64,000 nt of DNA, from the NCBI RefSeq assembly GCF_000698555.1, contig NZ_JFHE01000009.1, forward strand, positions 1 to 64,000. The letters are read 5' to 3'. The stretch comes from Caballeronia grimmiae. Its GTDB lineage: Bacteria; Pseudomonadota; Gammaproteobacteria; Burkholderiales; Burkholderiaceae. Below are positions 54,294 through 63,614 of the stretch, piece by piece; the first letter of the stretch is position 1; every line of letters begins with the position of its first letter. The notes beneath the pieces were generated by a model. It had not been told where the DNA came from. It ran no database searches and worked only from the letters and a program-made list of their open reading frames with translations. The translations under genes were made by a program, and so were the position numbers.

Positions 54294-55223
54294 TTGAAAA
54301 CCATCGTGTTCGTGGACCGTGCGACGCTGTCCGCTGATCTGCCCAATTTTCCCTTTCCACATCGCTGGGTCGAGTATCCGTCCACCACGCGGGAGCAGGT
54401 GGTAGCGCGCTGCCGTGACGCGCAGATCATCGTGACCAACAAGGTGCCGCTGACGGGCGACGTGCTCGCGCAGTTGCCGCAACTGGAACTGATCGGCGTG
54501 CCGGCCGCGGGCGTGAATCATCTGGATCTGGAAACATGCCGCCAACGTGGCATCGAAGTGGTCGCGTGTCCGGGATATTCGACGATCTCCGTGCCGGAGC
54601 ACGCGTTCTCACTGATGCTCGCGCTGCGCCGCAACCTGGTTCCTTACTGGCGCGATGTCTATGATGGGCGCTGGAGCGAGTCACCCACTTTCTACGCTGA
54701 ACTGCACCCGATCGAGGATTTGCATGGTTCGACGCTGGGCATCGTCGGCGCCGGTCACGGTGGAAAACGGCTGGCCGAATTGGCCGGCGCGTTCGGCATG
54801 CGTGTGCTCTTCGCCGAGCGAAGGCATGCCAGGGTGGTGCGCGAGGGCTATGCCGCGTTCGACGCGGTGCTGCGCGAAGCGGATGTCATCAGCCTGCATT
54901 GCCCGCTCACCGATGAAACGCGGCATCTGTTCGGTCTCGCCGAATTCGAACAAATGAAGCGCAGCGCGTCGCTCGTGAACGCCGCACGCGGCGGCATCGT
55001 CGACGAGGGAGCGCTGATCGAGGCGCTCGATCGCAAGCTGATCGCGAATGCCGCGCTGGACGTCCTCGAGCAGGAACCGCCAGCGATCGATCATCCGCTG
55101 TTGACCCGCGCGCGCACGGATCTGATCGTGACTCCACATGTCGCATGGCGGACTCCGGTGGCGATGCAGCGGCTAGTTACACAGCTCGCGCAAGGCATCG
55201 AACAGCATTACGCGCGTCGCTGA
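54294..55223 (+). CDS. D-isomer-specific 2-hydroxyacid dehydrogenase (second copy)
   Basis: A 309-residue NAD(P)-dependent enzyme. It shows the Rossmann motif LGIVGAGHGGKRLAELAG, the Arg in NAARGGIVDEGALIEAL, Glu in LDVLEQEPPAIDH and His in IVTPHVAWRTP. The cofactor motif reads GAGHGG where GxGxxG is usual and is still functional-looking. The start is TTG with GGAG nine bases upstream. It resembles the copy at 34484-35431 in its opening (IVFVDRATL versus IVFLDSATL), so the two catabolic blocks share an ancestry or a chemistry. Confidence 0.93.
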   Translation: MKTIVFVDRATLSADLPNFPFPHRWVEYPSTTREQVVARCRDAQIIVTNKVPLTGDVLAQLPQLELIGVPAAGVNHLDLETCRQRGIEVVACPGYSTISVPEHAFSLMLALRRNLVPYWRDVYDGRWSESPTFYAELHPIEDLHGSTLGIVGAGHGGKRLAELAGAFGMRVLFAERRHARVVREGYAAFDAVLREADVISLHCPLTDETRHLFGLAEFEQMKRSASLVNAARGGIVDEGALIEALDRKLIANAALDVLEQEPPAIDHPLLTRARTDLIVTPHVAWRTPVAMQRLVTQLAQGIEQHYARR

Positions 55224-56064
55224 GAGCGAATTCGACGAGGTGCCGCTACGCGCCGTCGCGGCTGAAAGGCCGAGAGGATCATTGCAACTTGCAACTGGCG
55301 CGGGAGCCGGCGATGAGCCTCTTCGGACTTGAGCTTTGCAATTCATTTCGAACCGGTCGAGGTTTTGGAAGCGGTTGCGCGTAGGTCGGATGGTCCAAGT
55401 CGACCAGTATTTTCTTATTCGTCGCGTTCATTCGACTGCGGAGGAGGTGCTTCCTCTCTGTACGACGTTCAACATCATCAACGACCTTGTGCCGGAATCC
55501 GCGAGGACGCGCCGCGGGCTCTCGCGCAGCCCACTGTCGAACGCGATTGTTCTACGCTGGCGTCCCCCTGCCGCTGTTCGGCAGGCAGTCATTGGCGACG
55601 CGGCGCATTTGAATGTCGGCTTCCGCGAACTGCGAATGAGTCTTCGCGACCCGAAGCGGTCACTGGCGCTAAGCAGTAGCGGACGTTCCAATGTAACTAT
55701 CGAATCCCGACGACTCGGCACTGGCCTCGTGCAGTGCGGGTTCCTTCGTGCAGCCCCCCGGAAGTTTCAGACCGCGTACGACTAGTCACTCGTGAGTTTC
55801 GGTCACCAAGTAAAAGTGGTGACCGTAGGATCGCGTAGAGAACTCTGCACTTTCATGTCCTTGTTTCTACAGTCGACCAAGAGGTCTGTCCGTTCCGACA
55901 TAGACGACCGTCGGGTACAACGGTCGTTGGCGGCGCCCAACGCCCCTCGTCAACAGCCACTCGCAAGGTACAACGGCATAGGCCACAGTGACGGGTCAAC
56001 GCGATAAAGCAAGCTTCGTTTAACCAGGGCAACTGCGTAGTGCGGGTGTTCAGGCAACTCGTCT
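55224..56064. other. Non-coding stretch containing a dispersed repeat
   Basis: No confident gene. Open frames at 55336-55785 and neighbours lack domains. The segment includes a 49-base element repeated at the right edge of the window. Confidence 0.45.
55588..55636. repeat. Dispersed repeat, copy 1
   Basis: Forty-one of 49 bases match 63952-64000. Shared blocks include TTGGCGACGCGGCGCA and the end CGAAC(T)..CGAA. The surrounding phrases (AAGCGGTCACT, AGCGGACGTTCC at about 55650-55690) look like other dispersed non-coding elements of Burkholderia-type genomes, which I recall only in general terms. Confidence 0.6.
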
Positions 56065-57597
56065 TCAGGAAGGCTTCTCCACGCTTTCCACTGCCTTTTG
56101 GCGCGCCGCCTGGGCGTCGACGATCAGCTTGTACGCCACGTAGTACTTGAAAATGTTACGCACATAGGTCGTCGTTTCGATTCCGATTTTCTCCGCTACG
56201 ACAATCTCGACATTGTTGAACCACTTGTCTGGATCAAGGCCTCGCGCTGCGGCAATCTTGCGCATCTTCGCGATATTGTCCGGACCTGCGTTGTAGGCCG
56301 CAAATGCGAAGAGCGATCGGTCGCTTGCGTTGAATCGGGCGTCGGAGAAGTACTTGGTCATGAGCGTGTCCAGGTACTTGGCGCCTGCATGAACATTGGA
56401 CTCGGCCACGGAAATACTGCCCACGTCCATCGCCTTACCTGTGGCTGGCATCAGCTGCATGAGGCCGATCGCCCCGACGTGGCTGCGTGCCGACTGGTTG
56501 AGTTGCGACTCCTGAAAACCCTGCGCGGCAAGCATAAGCGAATCGAAGCCGTACTGCGTACCATATTTCTGGAAGAGCGCAAGCGTCTCATTGAAGCGCT
56601 TCTGTTCTGCATCGCCGCCATTGTTGCGGATTTGCTTGATCCTCTTCATGTATTGCGCGAGAAGGTATTCAGCCACGCCCTGCTTCTTCACATAGTTCTG
56701 ATAGAAGTCGTTAAGGGCAGCCTGCAATTGTGGGCTGTTCTTGCGTATCGCCCAGCCTGTATAGCCCTCGCCGCTCACCGCCAGGTCGTCACGCACCTTC
56801 AGGCGTGGCAGCACCTGTGCCCAGAGACGCGCCTTCCAGTCGTCCACGATGATGATGCTCAGCAGGCCCGCGTTGACCATCTCCATTGCATCTTCGTCTT
56901 CCAGCGCGTCGGGCAACAGCGTGATGTTCACTGGCGGCTTGCCGCTCTTGCGAAAACGCTCATTCAGTGCGCTCACGCTCTCGTAATAGCTCGACGATTT
57001 CCGCACATGAACTTGCTTTCCCGAGAGGTCATCGAGTGTCGAGAGCGAGGGCGACTTTGGCCCGGTGACGATCAGCTCACGCACGGGCTTGCGATCGCGC
57101 GGCGCGATAAAGTCAACGATCTGGAGCCGCTCTTCCGTCGCAGTCAGATTGCCCGCGGAGATGTCGCCGCCCCCGGCGACGAGGCCCGTCTGCAGCTTGT
57201 CACGTGTAGTGGGGATCAGGAAGACGGTGAGCGGCCGCTTGTCCAACTGGGCCGCGTACTTTTTGTTGACATAGCGTTCGAAGGCGCGCGCCAGGTCGGC
57301 CGAAATCCCGCGTTCGCGGCCCTTGTCGACGAAATAGAGCGTGCGGCTGTACGGAACAAGAAACCGGATTACGTGACGGCTGAGCATTGCGTCGAAGTCG
57401 CCGGTCCACGGCTTGTTCGCAAGGCTCAGTTTACGGACGCCCGAAGCCGGGACAGGTGGGGCCTTCGCAGGCACGGTGGCGGCGGGCGCGGACGCGGCAA
57501 CGGCCGTTACCGGCTGCGCGGCGTGCGCGCTAACAGGCTGCGCCCAGATGCACAGGGCAAGCGCCCAACCGATCATAACGCGGACTGACACGTTCAC
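56065..57597 (-). CDS. mltF: MltF-like membrane-bound or periplasmic lytic transglycosylase
   Basis: About 510 residues. An N-terminal signal sequence (VMIGWALALCIWAQPVSAHA) is followed by an Ala/Pro-rich linker. Next comes a solute-binding-type domain (bacterial SBP family 3) at about 90-330 and a C-terminal SLT lytic transglycosylase domain with catalytic Glu in QESQLNQSARSHVGAIGLMQ and MPATG. This two-domain layout is that of MltF, which cleaves peptidoglycan to anhydromuropeptides. GGGAGG six bases before the GTG at 57597 sets the start; the frame itself opens further upstream. It stands alone. Confidence 0.92.
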   Translation of the reverse strand: MNVSVRVMIGWALALCIWAQPVSAHAAQPVTAVAASAPAATVPAKAPPVPASGVRKLSLANKPWTGDFDAMLSRHVIRFLVPYSRTLYFVDKGRERGISADLARAFERYVNKKYAAQLDKRPLTVFLIPTTRDKLQTGLVAGGGDISAGNLTATEERLQIVDFIAPRDRKPVRELIVTGPKSPSLSTLDDLSGKQVHVRKSSSYYESVSALNERFRKSGKPPVNITLLPDALEDEDAMEMVNAGLLSIIIVDDWKARLWAQVLPRLKVRDDLAVSGEGYTGWAIRKNSPQLQAALNDFYQNYVKKQGVAEYLLAQYMKRIKQIRNNGGDAEQKRFNETLALFQKYGTQYGFDSLMLAAQGFQESQLNQSARSHVGAIGLMQLMPATGKAMDVGSISVAESNVHAGAKYLDTLMTKYFSDARFNASDRSLFAFAAYNAGPDNIAKMRKIAAARGLDPDKWFNNVEIVVAEKIGIETTTYVRNIFKYYVAYKLIVDAQAARQKAVESVEKPS

Positions 57598-58362
57598 GAT
57601 GAGCCTCCCGCGACAACAGTACAACGAGACGATGACCTGCGAAGCGATCGTCCGCATAGCACAACTGCGCGTGACGACTTTGGAGCGGCTCGCCTTCTCA
57701 GAAGCATCCGTTCCCAACCGCGGCGAGTTCGGTAGCGGACAACATCTGTGTCAATGAAGCTGCGGCAATCTGCGGTACGTTTGCTCCACCGATGATGCTC
57801 CGAAGGCAGCATACATGCAATTAGGGCGAGATGATCCGGCGTACACAGTCGGTCCCTGACGAGGCGGAAAGAGACGTTTCAACAATCCCCAGAAAACCTG
57901 ACTCATCCGAACTGCCCCGTACCGCATGATTGGCCCGATAGAGCGGAACAACAGTCGCCTGAGTGGCCAAGAGCTTCGTTGCCTTCAAATGTCGCTTGTT
58001 GGCCGATTGCCGAAGATCGACTTGGGAGGGTCGAGCACGTCGCGCGCGCCCTCTGGAGCTGCTATACCCGACCCGTTTCTGCCGGTCGAGCCCGGTGCGC
58101 TTTGATAGGCCGGTATTAGCGCGGTGCAGCCATTCCTGGAGGTTTTCGCGCTTGTTTAAGGATGGTGGGCCACCCTGGACGTACGGAGCCACACCCACAA
58201 CTGCGTTGGCGTATCGGAATTTTTTCTAGTACTGACCAAATTATGATCAGTCCCGTTTCATTCCGGTTATGCCAACAGCCAGCGCGTCACGCGGCTAGAA
58301 CTACCTGGCTGCGACGATGATCGAGAGCCATCCAGTCTGGCCGCGCACCCGGACGTTGACCG
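57598..58362. other. Intergenic, no confident gene
   Basis: A minus-strand frame at 57821-58198 (125 codons) has no recognisable domain, and its plus-strand shadow is no better. ACTGA and TCAGT arms around 58231-58251 form a short AT-rich inverted repeat. Nothing else is supportable. Confidence 0.4.
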
Positions 58363-59379
58363 CTATCGCGGTGTCGGCGCGTCGTGACGGATCAAGTGAC
58401 GTCGTTTCAGCTCGGCCCAGAATTCCCCGGGTATCTCAGTACGGAAGGTCCGCATGTTGTCTTCGAGTTGTGCGACCGCACGCACCCCCGGGATGCTGGT
58501 CGGGATTGCAGGATGGCCAAGGACGAATTGCAGTGCAGCGGCCTTGAGCGGCACCGAGAAATCCCGGCATACCTGCTCCATCTCGCGTACGCGCTCAAGA
58601 ATGGCTTCGGGCGCGGGCGCGTAGTTGTATTTGGCGCCCGGTACCGCGCCCGTGGCGAGAATGCCGCTATTGAAGCCGCCACCGAGAACAACCGACACCT
58701 GTCTTGCCTCACACAGCGGCAGAAAACCGTCCAGCGCGTCCTGTTCAAGCAGTGTGTATCGGCCAGCCAGCAGCAGGCAGTCGAAATCCTGCCGGCGGAT
58801 CGCTTCGTGAGCGACCTGCCACTCGTTGACGCCCAGCCCGACCGCTTTCACGACGCCTTCGTCGCGAAGCTTCAGTAATGCTTTCGATGCGCCCGCCATC
58901 GCCGCTTCGAACATCTCCGGCTGGCGCTCTCCGTGCGTGAACACATCGATGTCGTGGATCAACGCAATATCGATGTGCTCCAGCGCCAGACGTTGCAGAC
59001 TGTCCTCGATCGAACGCATCGTTCCGTCGTAGCTGTAGTCGAAAACGACCTCAAATGGCAGCCCGTCAACCCACGGTTCGAATGCGATGTCGGCGCGCTT
59101 GCCCGGCTTGAGCAGGCGCCCGACCTTGGTCGACAGCACGAACTGATCACGCGGATACCAGCGCAGCCCCTGCCCGCAGCGCGCTTCGCTCAAGCCATGA
59201 CCGTACATCGGCGCTGTGTCGAAGTAACGTACGCCCGCGTCCCATGCCGCCTTGATCAAGGCCGCCGAATGCTCCTCGCTGATCGGCTTGAAAATGTTGC
59301 CAATCGGTGCGGCGCCGAAGCCCATCACCGTCGTTTCGAGGCCTGAACGCGGCCATTTTCGCTTTGCTACCGGATCCAT
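58363..59379 (-). CDS. Aldo/keto reductase, D-threo-aldose dehydrogenase-like
   Basis: A 338-residue TIM-barrel oxidoreductase. The catalytic tetrad is in view: Asp and Tyr in YFDTAPMYGHGLSE, Lys in FVLSTKVGRLLKPG and His in IALIHDIDVF. The open C-terminal side and the IPGVRAVAQLEDNMRTF motif are typical of L-fucose/D-threo-aldose 1-dehydrogenases, which oxidise a sugar with NAD(P)+. A run of AAAAAGGGGGGAAG precedes the ATG at 59379. It follows the sugar-binding protein gene on the same strand, so a sugar substrate is plausible. Confidence 0.9.
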   Translation of the reverse strand: MDPVAKRKWPRSGLETTVMGFGAAPIGNIFKPISEEHSAALIKAAWDAGVRYFDTAPMYGHGLSEARCGQGLRWYPRDQFVLSTKVGRLLKPGKRADIAFEPWVDGLPFEVVFDYSYDGTMRSIEDSLQRLALEHIDIALIHDIDVFTHGERQPEMFEAAMAGASKALLKLRDEGVVKAVGLGVNEWQVAHEAIRRQDFDCLLLAGRYTLLEQDALDGFLPLCEARQVSVVLGGGFNSGILATGAVPGAKYNYAPAPEAILERVREMEQVCRDFSVPLKAAALQFVLGHPAIPTSIPGVRAVAQLEDNMRTFRTEIPGEFWAELKRRHLIRHDAPTPR

Positions 59380-59435
59380 CTTCCCCCCTTTTTGTGAGTG
59401 AAGTTGCGCGTAGCCAGATCGGCTGGCATGCGCCG

Positions 59436-60683
59436 TCACCTGACCTTCGCAGCAGCCGCAAGCTTGCGCACGCCCTCTTTCGCATCCTCTTTGGAGTTCA
59501 TGAAGTTCGTCACCACATCGGTGATTGCGCCAGCCGTGACCGGCGACTGAAGTTCACCGAACGCGAGCGACGGTAGGAACCCGCCCGTCCTGATCGTCGC
59601 CTGCTCGTCTGCGCGCGACTTCTTGGCGCAACTGTCGAACTTGTCCATCGGCACATCCAGCCTGACAGGAATGGAGCCTTTGTAGAGACTGAACTGCTGC
59701 TGGAAATCGACGGACATGATCGTTTTTGCCAGCGCGATCTGTCCGGGTGTCGCATCCTTTTTGCCGTTTTGCTGGAAGAACACGAAGGCATCCGCCGTGT
59801 ACGTGTAGGCATTCGACGTCCCAGGGGCGGCCGCGCAGATATAGTCGACGTCCGCCTTCTTGTTCGCGTTGGCGAATTCGCCCTTCGCCCAGTCGCCCAT
59901 GAACTGCATGCCGCCCGAGCCGGAAATCACCATCGCGGTGGCGAGATTCCAGTCGCGGCCCTGGTAGCCCTTGCCGAAATAGGAGCGGATCTTCTGGACG
60001 GTCTCGAACACCTGAATCATCTCCGGCGACGTCAGCGTCTTCTGGTCGAGATCGACAAGGGCTTTCCGGTAGAAGTCCGCGCCCTGTGACAGCACGACCG
60101 TCTCCCAGATCGTCATGTCTTGCCACGGCTGGCCGCCATGTGCGACAGGCGTGATACCCGCGGCGCGAAACTTGTCGGCGAGCGCAAAGAACTCGGGCCA
60201 TGTGGTCGGCGGTGTGCCGCCGACCTTCTCAAGCTCCGCCTTGTTGATCCATAGCCAGTTGATCCTGTGGACAGAGAAAGGCGCGGCCACGTAGTGACCG
60301 CCCGCCTTCACACCACTGTCGATTTGCGCCGGCGTGTGCGCTTTCCAGTCCGCCGCAGGCGCATCGACCGTGGCCAGCACCCCCTGCTCGGCCCAGTCCT
60401 GAATCAGCGGCCCTTTGATCTGCGCGGCCGACGGTGCATTACCTGAGATCACCTGCGTCTTTAGAGCCGTCATGGCCGCCGCGCCGGCCCCTCCTGCAAT
60501 CGCGAAGTCTTTCCACTCGTAGCCCTGTTTGTTCATGTCCTCCTTGAGCACTCGAATGGCTTTCGATTCGCCGCCGGAGGTCCACCAGTGAAGTACCGAA
60601 ATCTGTTCTGCAGCGAGAACAGCATGAGTACCCGAGACAAGCAGCGCGACAGCCGTCGCAACCCGCGTCAGTGTTTGTTTCAT
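59436..60683 (-). CDS. Sugar ABC transporter substrate-binding protein, apparently orphan
   Basis: A 415-residue family 1 extracellular binding protein of the glucose/mannose (GtsA-like) group. The signal peptide covers about 1-24 (LLVSGTHAVLAAEQ). The mature start ISVLHWWTSGGESKAIRVLK, GGHYVAAPFSVHRINWLWIN and GMQFMGDWAKGEF are hallmarks. Permease and ATPase genes normally follow such a gene; here none is nearby. It lies between a DUF1479 gene and an aldo/keto reductase, so it must use another system's membrane proteins or serve as a sensor. GGAGA precedes the ATG at 60683. Confidence 0.92.
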   Translation of the reverse strand: MKQTLTRVATAVALLVSGTHAVLAAEQISVLHWWTSGGESKAIRVLKEDMNKQGYEWKDFAIAGGAGAAAMTALKTQVISGNAPSAAQIKGPLIQDWAEQGVLATVDAPAADWKAHTPAQIDSGVKAGGHYVAAPFSVHRINWLWINKAELEKVGGTPPTTWPEFFALADKFRAAGITPVAHGGQPWQDMTIWETVVLSQGADFYRKALVDLDQKTLTSPEMIQVFETVQKIRSYFGKGYQGRDWNLATAMVISGSGGMQFMGDWAKGEFANANKKADVDYICAAAPGTSNAYTYTADAFVFFQQNGKKDATPGQIALAKTIMSVDFQQQFSLYKGSIPVRLDVPMDKFDSCAKKSRADEQATIRTGGFLPSLAFGELQSPVTAGAITDVVTNFMNSKEDAKEGVRKLAAAAKVR

Positions 60684-60762
60684 TGCAGTCTCCGAATTTA
60701 TCGTTATGGATGGAGCGACGCGTGCGCGATCAGCGCGACGCGCATGCGTGCCCGTTTTCAAG

Positions 60763-62007
60763 CTACAGATCAAAACCGAGTTGAGCCTTGCCAAGCGGCG
60801 TCAGGTCGTCAGCGGTTGCGCGGCCGGTGAAATCAACTTCGAAGTGGTCGGTCGGGAAGTCAGGCGGGCTTTCGCCTTTCAGGAAGCTCGGCAGCTGACG
60901 CTTCAGATACGCGTCGTTCTTGGCGCACGCCGGCGCCGAGGCGATATACATCACATTGCTGTAGCCCGCGCCCTTATGCTCGTCTTCGACGGCATGAATG
61001 ACGTCGCTGTGCCAGAACACAGTGTCGCCCGCTGCCATTTTCGGAATCGACGACAACGCCTCGAACAGCGGCGCATGAAACTCCGGCTTGATCGAGAGCG
61101 CGCGACCGGGCATCGCGCCGCACAGGTCATCATCGGCGACATCGTCCTGAAGCGCGCGCAACAGGATGTACACCATCGAGTTGGCGATGGGCACGAGTTG
61201 CAGCGTTCCGTCGCCAGGGCCTTGCGGCGTCAAAGCGGTCCAGCCCTGGAAGGTGCGGAACATCGAGCAGACGGCGGGCGAAGCGATCTCATCCACGTCC
61301 GTGCGGAAAGCCGCGTCAAAGGCATCGTATTCGCGCCAGTTGCCGGAGAACACATGGCGATATACCTTGCGAAAATTGCTTTCGATCCAGCGTTCGACCG
61401 AGCCGCCGTCGCAATGCGCCGACAACCCGAGCGACGCAGAACCGGGTGGCCGCCGGCGCAGACGGTCGGCATAGACGGGCACATGTTCGGGGTCGAAGTG
61501 AATTCGCCCTTCGCTCTCGTTGCGCCAGAGTTTGTTGAGGAAGACTCGCGCCGTCGTCAGCGATTCCGACTGGCGCGCCAACACCTGAGGCTTCGACCAA
61601 TAGACGCCATAGATCTGCGGCTTGCTCGACGCCAACTGGCCGAAGTACTTGTCCTCGGCGCGGTTCTCGAGGCGCTTGTCGAGATGATTCCGTTCGACGT
61701 AATGCGCGATGTCGTCGTCCCACTGCCGCACCTGCTCGCGCGGAAAGACGTTGCGAATAACGCACGCGCCCCGCGCTTTAAGGAGCGCGATCTGTTCGGC
61801 CGTCACGCGCTGTTCGGTGATGTCGGAGAACTGAATCTCCGGGATGACGTTTTCTCCGCGATCGCGCTGCGCTGCGATTTGGTTTGCCGCTCCGCCGATC
61901 GCTTTTTCGACTTCGGCGAAGACCTCCCGGTAGTTCGGCAACGCCGCGCGCAGCTCCTTTTTTGCCTGCCGGATGGCCCCCGGCAAGTCGTCGATTTTCA
62001 GCGCCAT
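60763..62007 (-). CDS. DUF1479 (YbiU-like) protein, oxygenase-like fold
   Basis: A 414-residue DUF1479 protein. Family blocks include [79 protein letters not shown] and [16 protein letters not shown]. The HCDGG and the [10 protein letters not shown] His resemble the H-x-D...H iron site of 2-oxoglutarate-dependent oxygenases, so an oxygenase role is likely, but no substrate is known to me. GGAGAC before the ATG at 62007 sets the start. It is divergent from the AraC gene and precedes the sugar-binding protein. Confidence 0.9.
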   Translation of the reverse strand: MALKIDDLPGAIRQAKKELRAALPNYREVFAEVEKAIGGAANQIAAQRDRGENVIPEIQFSDITEQRVTAEQIALLKARGACVIRNVFPREQVRQWDDDIAHYVERNHLDKRLENRAEDKYFGQLASSKPQIYGVYWSKPQVLARQSESLTTARVFLNKLWRNESEGRIHFDPEHVPVYADRLRRRPPGSASLGLSAHCDGGSVERWIESNFRKVYRHVFSGNWREYDAFDAAFRTDVDEIASPAVCSMFRTFQGWTALTPQGPGDGTLQLVPIANSMVYILLRALQDDVADDDLCGAMPGRALSIKPEFHAPLFEALSSIPKMAAGDTVFWHSDVIHAVEDEHKGAGYSNVMYIASAPACAKNDAYLKRQLPSFLKGESPPDFPTDHFEVDFTGRATADDLTPLGKAQLGFDL

Positions 62008-62100
62008 GATTGTCTCCATGCAGATTATCGTGGCGCTAGCATATGACTTGTACACGGCATTGCGTGATACGATCCAGTCAATTTATTTGTAGTTTCGGCC

Positions 62101-63072
62101 ATGAAACCTGCGTACGAGCATGTGAAGTTCGGCGAGGACTGTTCGGTCCGGGTTTACCATCGTCGGCTTCCGCGTATTCCGTTCGAATGGCATCACCACC
62201 CCGAGTACGAGTTGACGCTGACCATGAACAGTCATGGCAAGCGCTACATCGGCGACTCGGTCAAGGACTACGAAGCGGAAGATCTCGTCCTTGTGCCGCC
62301 CGATTTGCCGCATACGTGGGCGTCCAACCGCTCTATCGAGCCGTCTTCGCCGCAGGTGGCCATCGTGATTTGGTTCGACGGCGACTGGGCACGTCGCATG
62401 GCTGATTGCTGCCGCGAATATGAACCGCTGCGCAGGCTCTTGCGCAGAGCGGCGTGCGGGCTGGCGTTCGAGGCGCCCGCCGGTGAATGGATGCGCGGCC
62501 GTCTAGACCAGTTGCTTTCGAACGCGGCGCGCGAACGGTTGAGTGCGACACTCGATATTCTGTGCGCTCTCGCCGACGCGCCCGGCCAGCCGCTCGCTTC
62601 ACCGAGCGCCTTCCATCAGGCGACGACGGGCCCGTCCGGTCATGAGCCCGAGCGGATCAACCGTGTGCTTTCGATGATCGATGCGCGCTTTGCCGAACCG
62701 CTGCGGCTGTCAGAACTGTGCGCGGCGGCCAGCCTGTCGGAGCGCACGCTCACGCGATATTTCGTCCAGCATATCGGCGAGAGCGTCGGACGGTATATCG
62801 CCCGAGTTCGTATCGGGCACGCGTGCCGGATGCTAGCCGACACCTCGTTGCCCGTTGCCGTCATCGCTGCCCGATCGGGTTTCGCGAACGTCGCCAATTT
62901 CAATCGGCAATTCAAGGCCGCCAGGCAAACGACACCGGCCGAATATCGGCGGCAGTTCGCGACGGCGGCGCCTACTGGTCACGACGACGCGGCTCCCCTG
63001 ACCGAGCGATCGCCTTCGCTGGAACGTGAGCGGAAATCATCAGGAGAAAAGAAACGGCGAAGCGGGCGCTGA
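62101..63072 (+). CDS. AraC family transcriptional regulator
   Basis: A 323-residue regulator. An N-terminal cupin sensing domain (PFEWHHHPEYELTLTMNSHG, then DLVLVPPDLPHTW) is followed by two helix-turn-helix motifs at about 180-280 (LRLSELCAAASLSERTLTRY, LPVAVIAARSGFANVANFNR) ending QTTPAEYRRQF. A charged tail of about 35 residues follows. It is divergent from the DUF1479, binding-protein and reductase run and probably activates it in response to a sugar. Confidence 0.95.
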   Translation: MKPAYEHVKFGEDCSVRVYHRRLPRIPFEWHHHPEYELTLTMNSHGKRYIGDSVKDYEAEDLVLVPPDLPHTWASNRSIEPSSPQVAIVIWFDGDWARRMADCCREYEPLRRLLRRAACGLAFEAPAGEWMRGRLDQLLSNAARERLSATLDILCALADAPGQPLASPSAFHQATTGPSGHEPERINRVLSMIDARFAEPLRLSELCAAASLSERTLTRYFVQHIGESVGRYIARVRIGHACRMLADTSLPVAVIAARSGFANVANFNRQFKAARQTTPAEYRRQFATAAPTGHDDAAPLTERSPSLERERKSSGEKKRRSGR

Positions 63073-63248
63073 TCCGGGTGCTGCAATCCAGCAGACCACC
63101 GAGGGAAGGTATCGGAATGCAGCATCGTGTGCACTGCTCCGATCACCCTGCGGAAAGCAGCATACCGGTCGCCCGCCATACTTGGCTGGGCTCGACCCCA
63201 CTCTCAAACACGCCCATCATCTCTCGCAGCAGCGTATTCAGCGAATTA

Positions 63249-63614
63249 CTACTTGCTGCGAGCGGGCGGAGGCGCTCCGGGGATCGCGTTAACGCGCGCT
63301 GCATTCGCCGCGTTCGCCGCATTTGCCGCGTTGATGGCGTTCCAGTTGTAGGTCGGAGCAGCGTTGTGGTTTGGACTGACGCTCGGGGCAGGCGTAGTGG
63401 CGTTTGACGTAGCAACATTGTTGTTGTTTGCGGGCGCCGCGGAATTCTGCTTCAGCGGTTTCGGCTGAAGCATCTGATTGATGACGGTGATCTGCCCAAG
63501 CTTCTTCGCCGCCTGACTCTCTGCGATAGCAGCCTTGGCGAAGCACAGGACGGTAACGCCAGTCAACGCAATTAGCGTGGCGCGAAGCTGCGCGCAGTCA
63601 CAGATCTTCTTCAT
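63249..63614 (-). CDS. Small secreted Asn/Ala-rich protein
   Basis: A 121-residue product with a signal peptide (LRATLIALTGVTVLCFAKAA, cleavage near AIA before ESQAAKK). The mature part has a short helix (KKLGQITVINQMLQPKPLKQ), then a low-complexity Asn/Thr/Pro stretch, then a tandem Asn-Ala-Ala repeat (NAANAANAANAA) encoded by four nine-base repeats near 63300-63336, and a C-terminal PGAPPPARSK. I do not recognise a family. GGAGG precedes the ATG at 63614. It may be a surface or matrix-associated protein. Confidence 0.65.
   Translation of the reverse strand: MKKICDCAQLRATLIALTGVTVLCFAKAAIAESQAAKKLGQITVINQMLQPKPLKQNSAAPANNNNVATSNATTPAPSVSPNHNAAPTYNWNAINAANAANAANAARVNAIPGAPPPARSK

Noticed and set aside
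57821-58198. A 125-codon minus-strand frame
   Set aside because: No family resemblance, no ribosome binding site, and it lies in an AT-variable, gene-poor gap.
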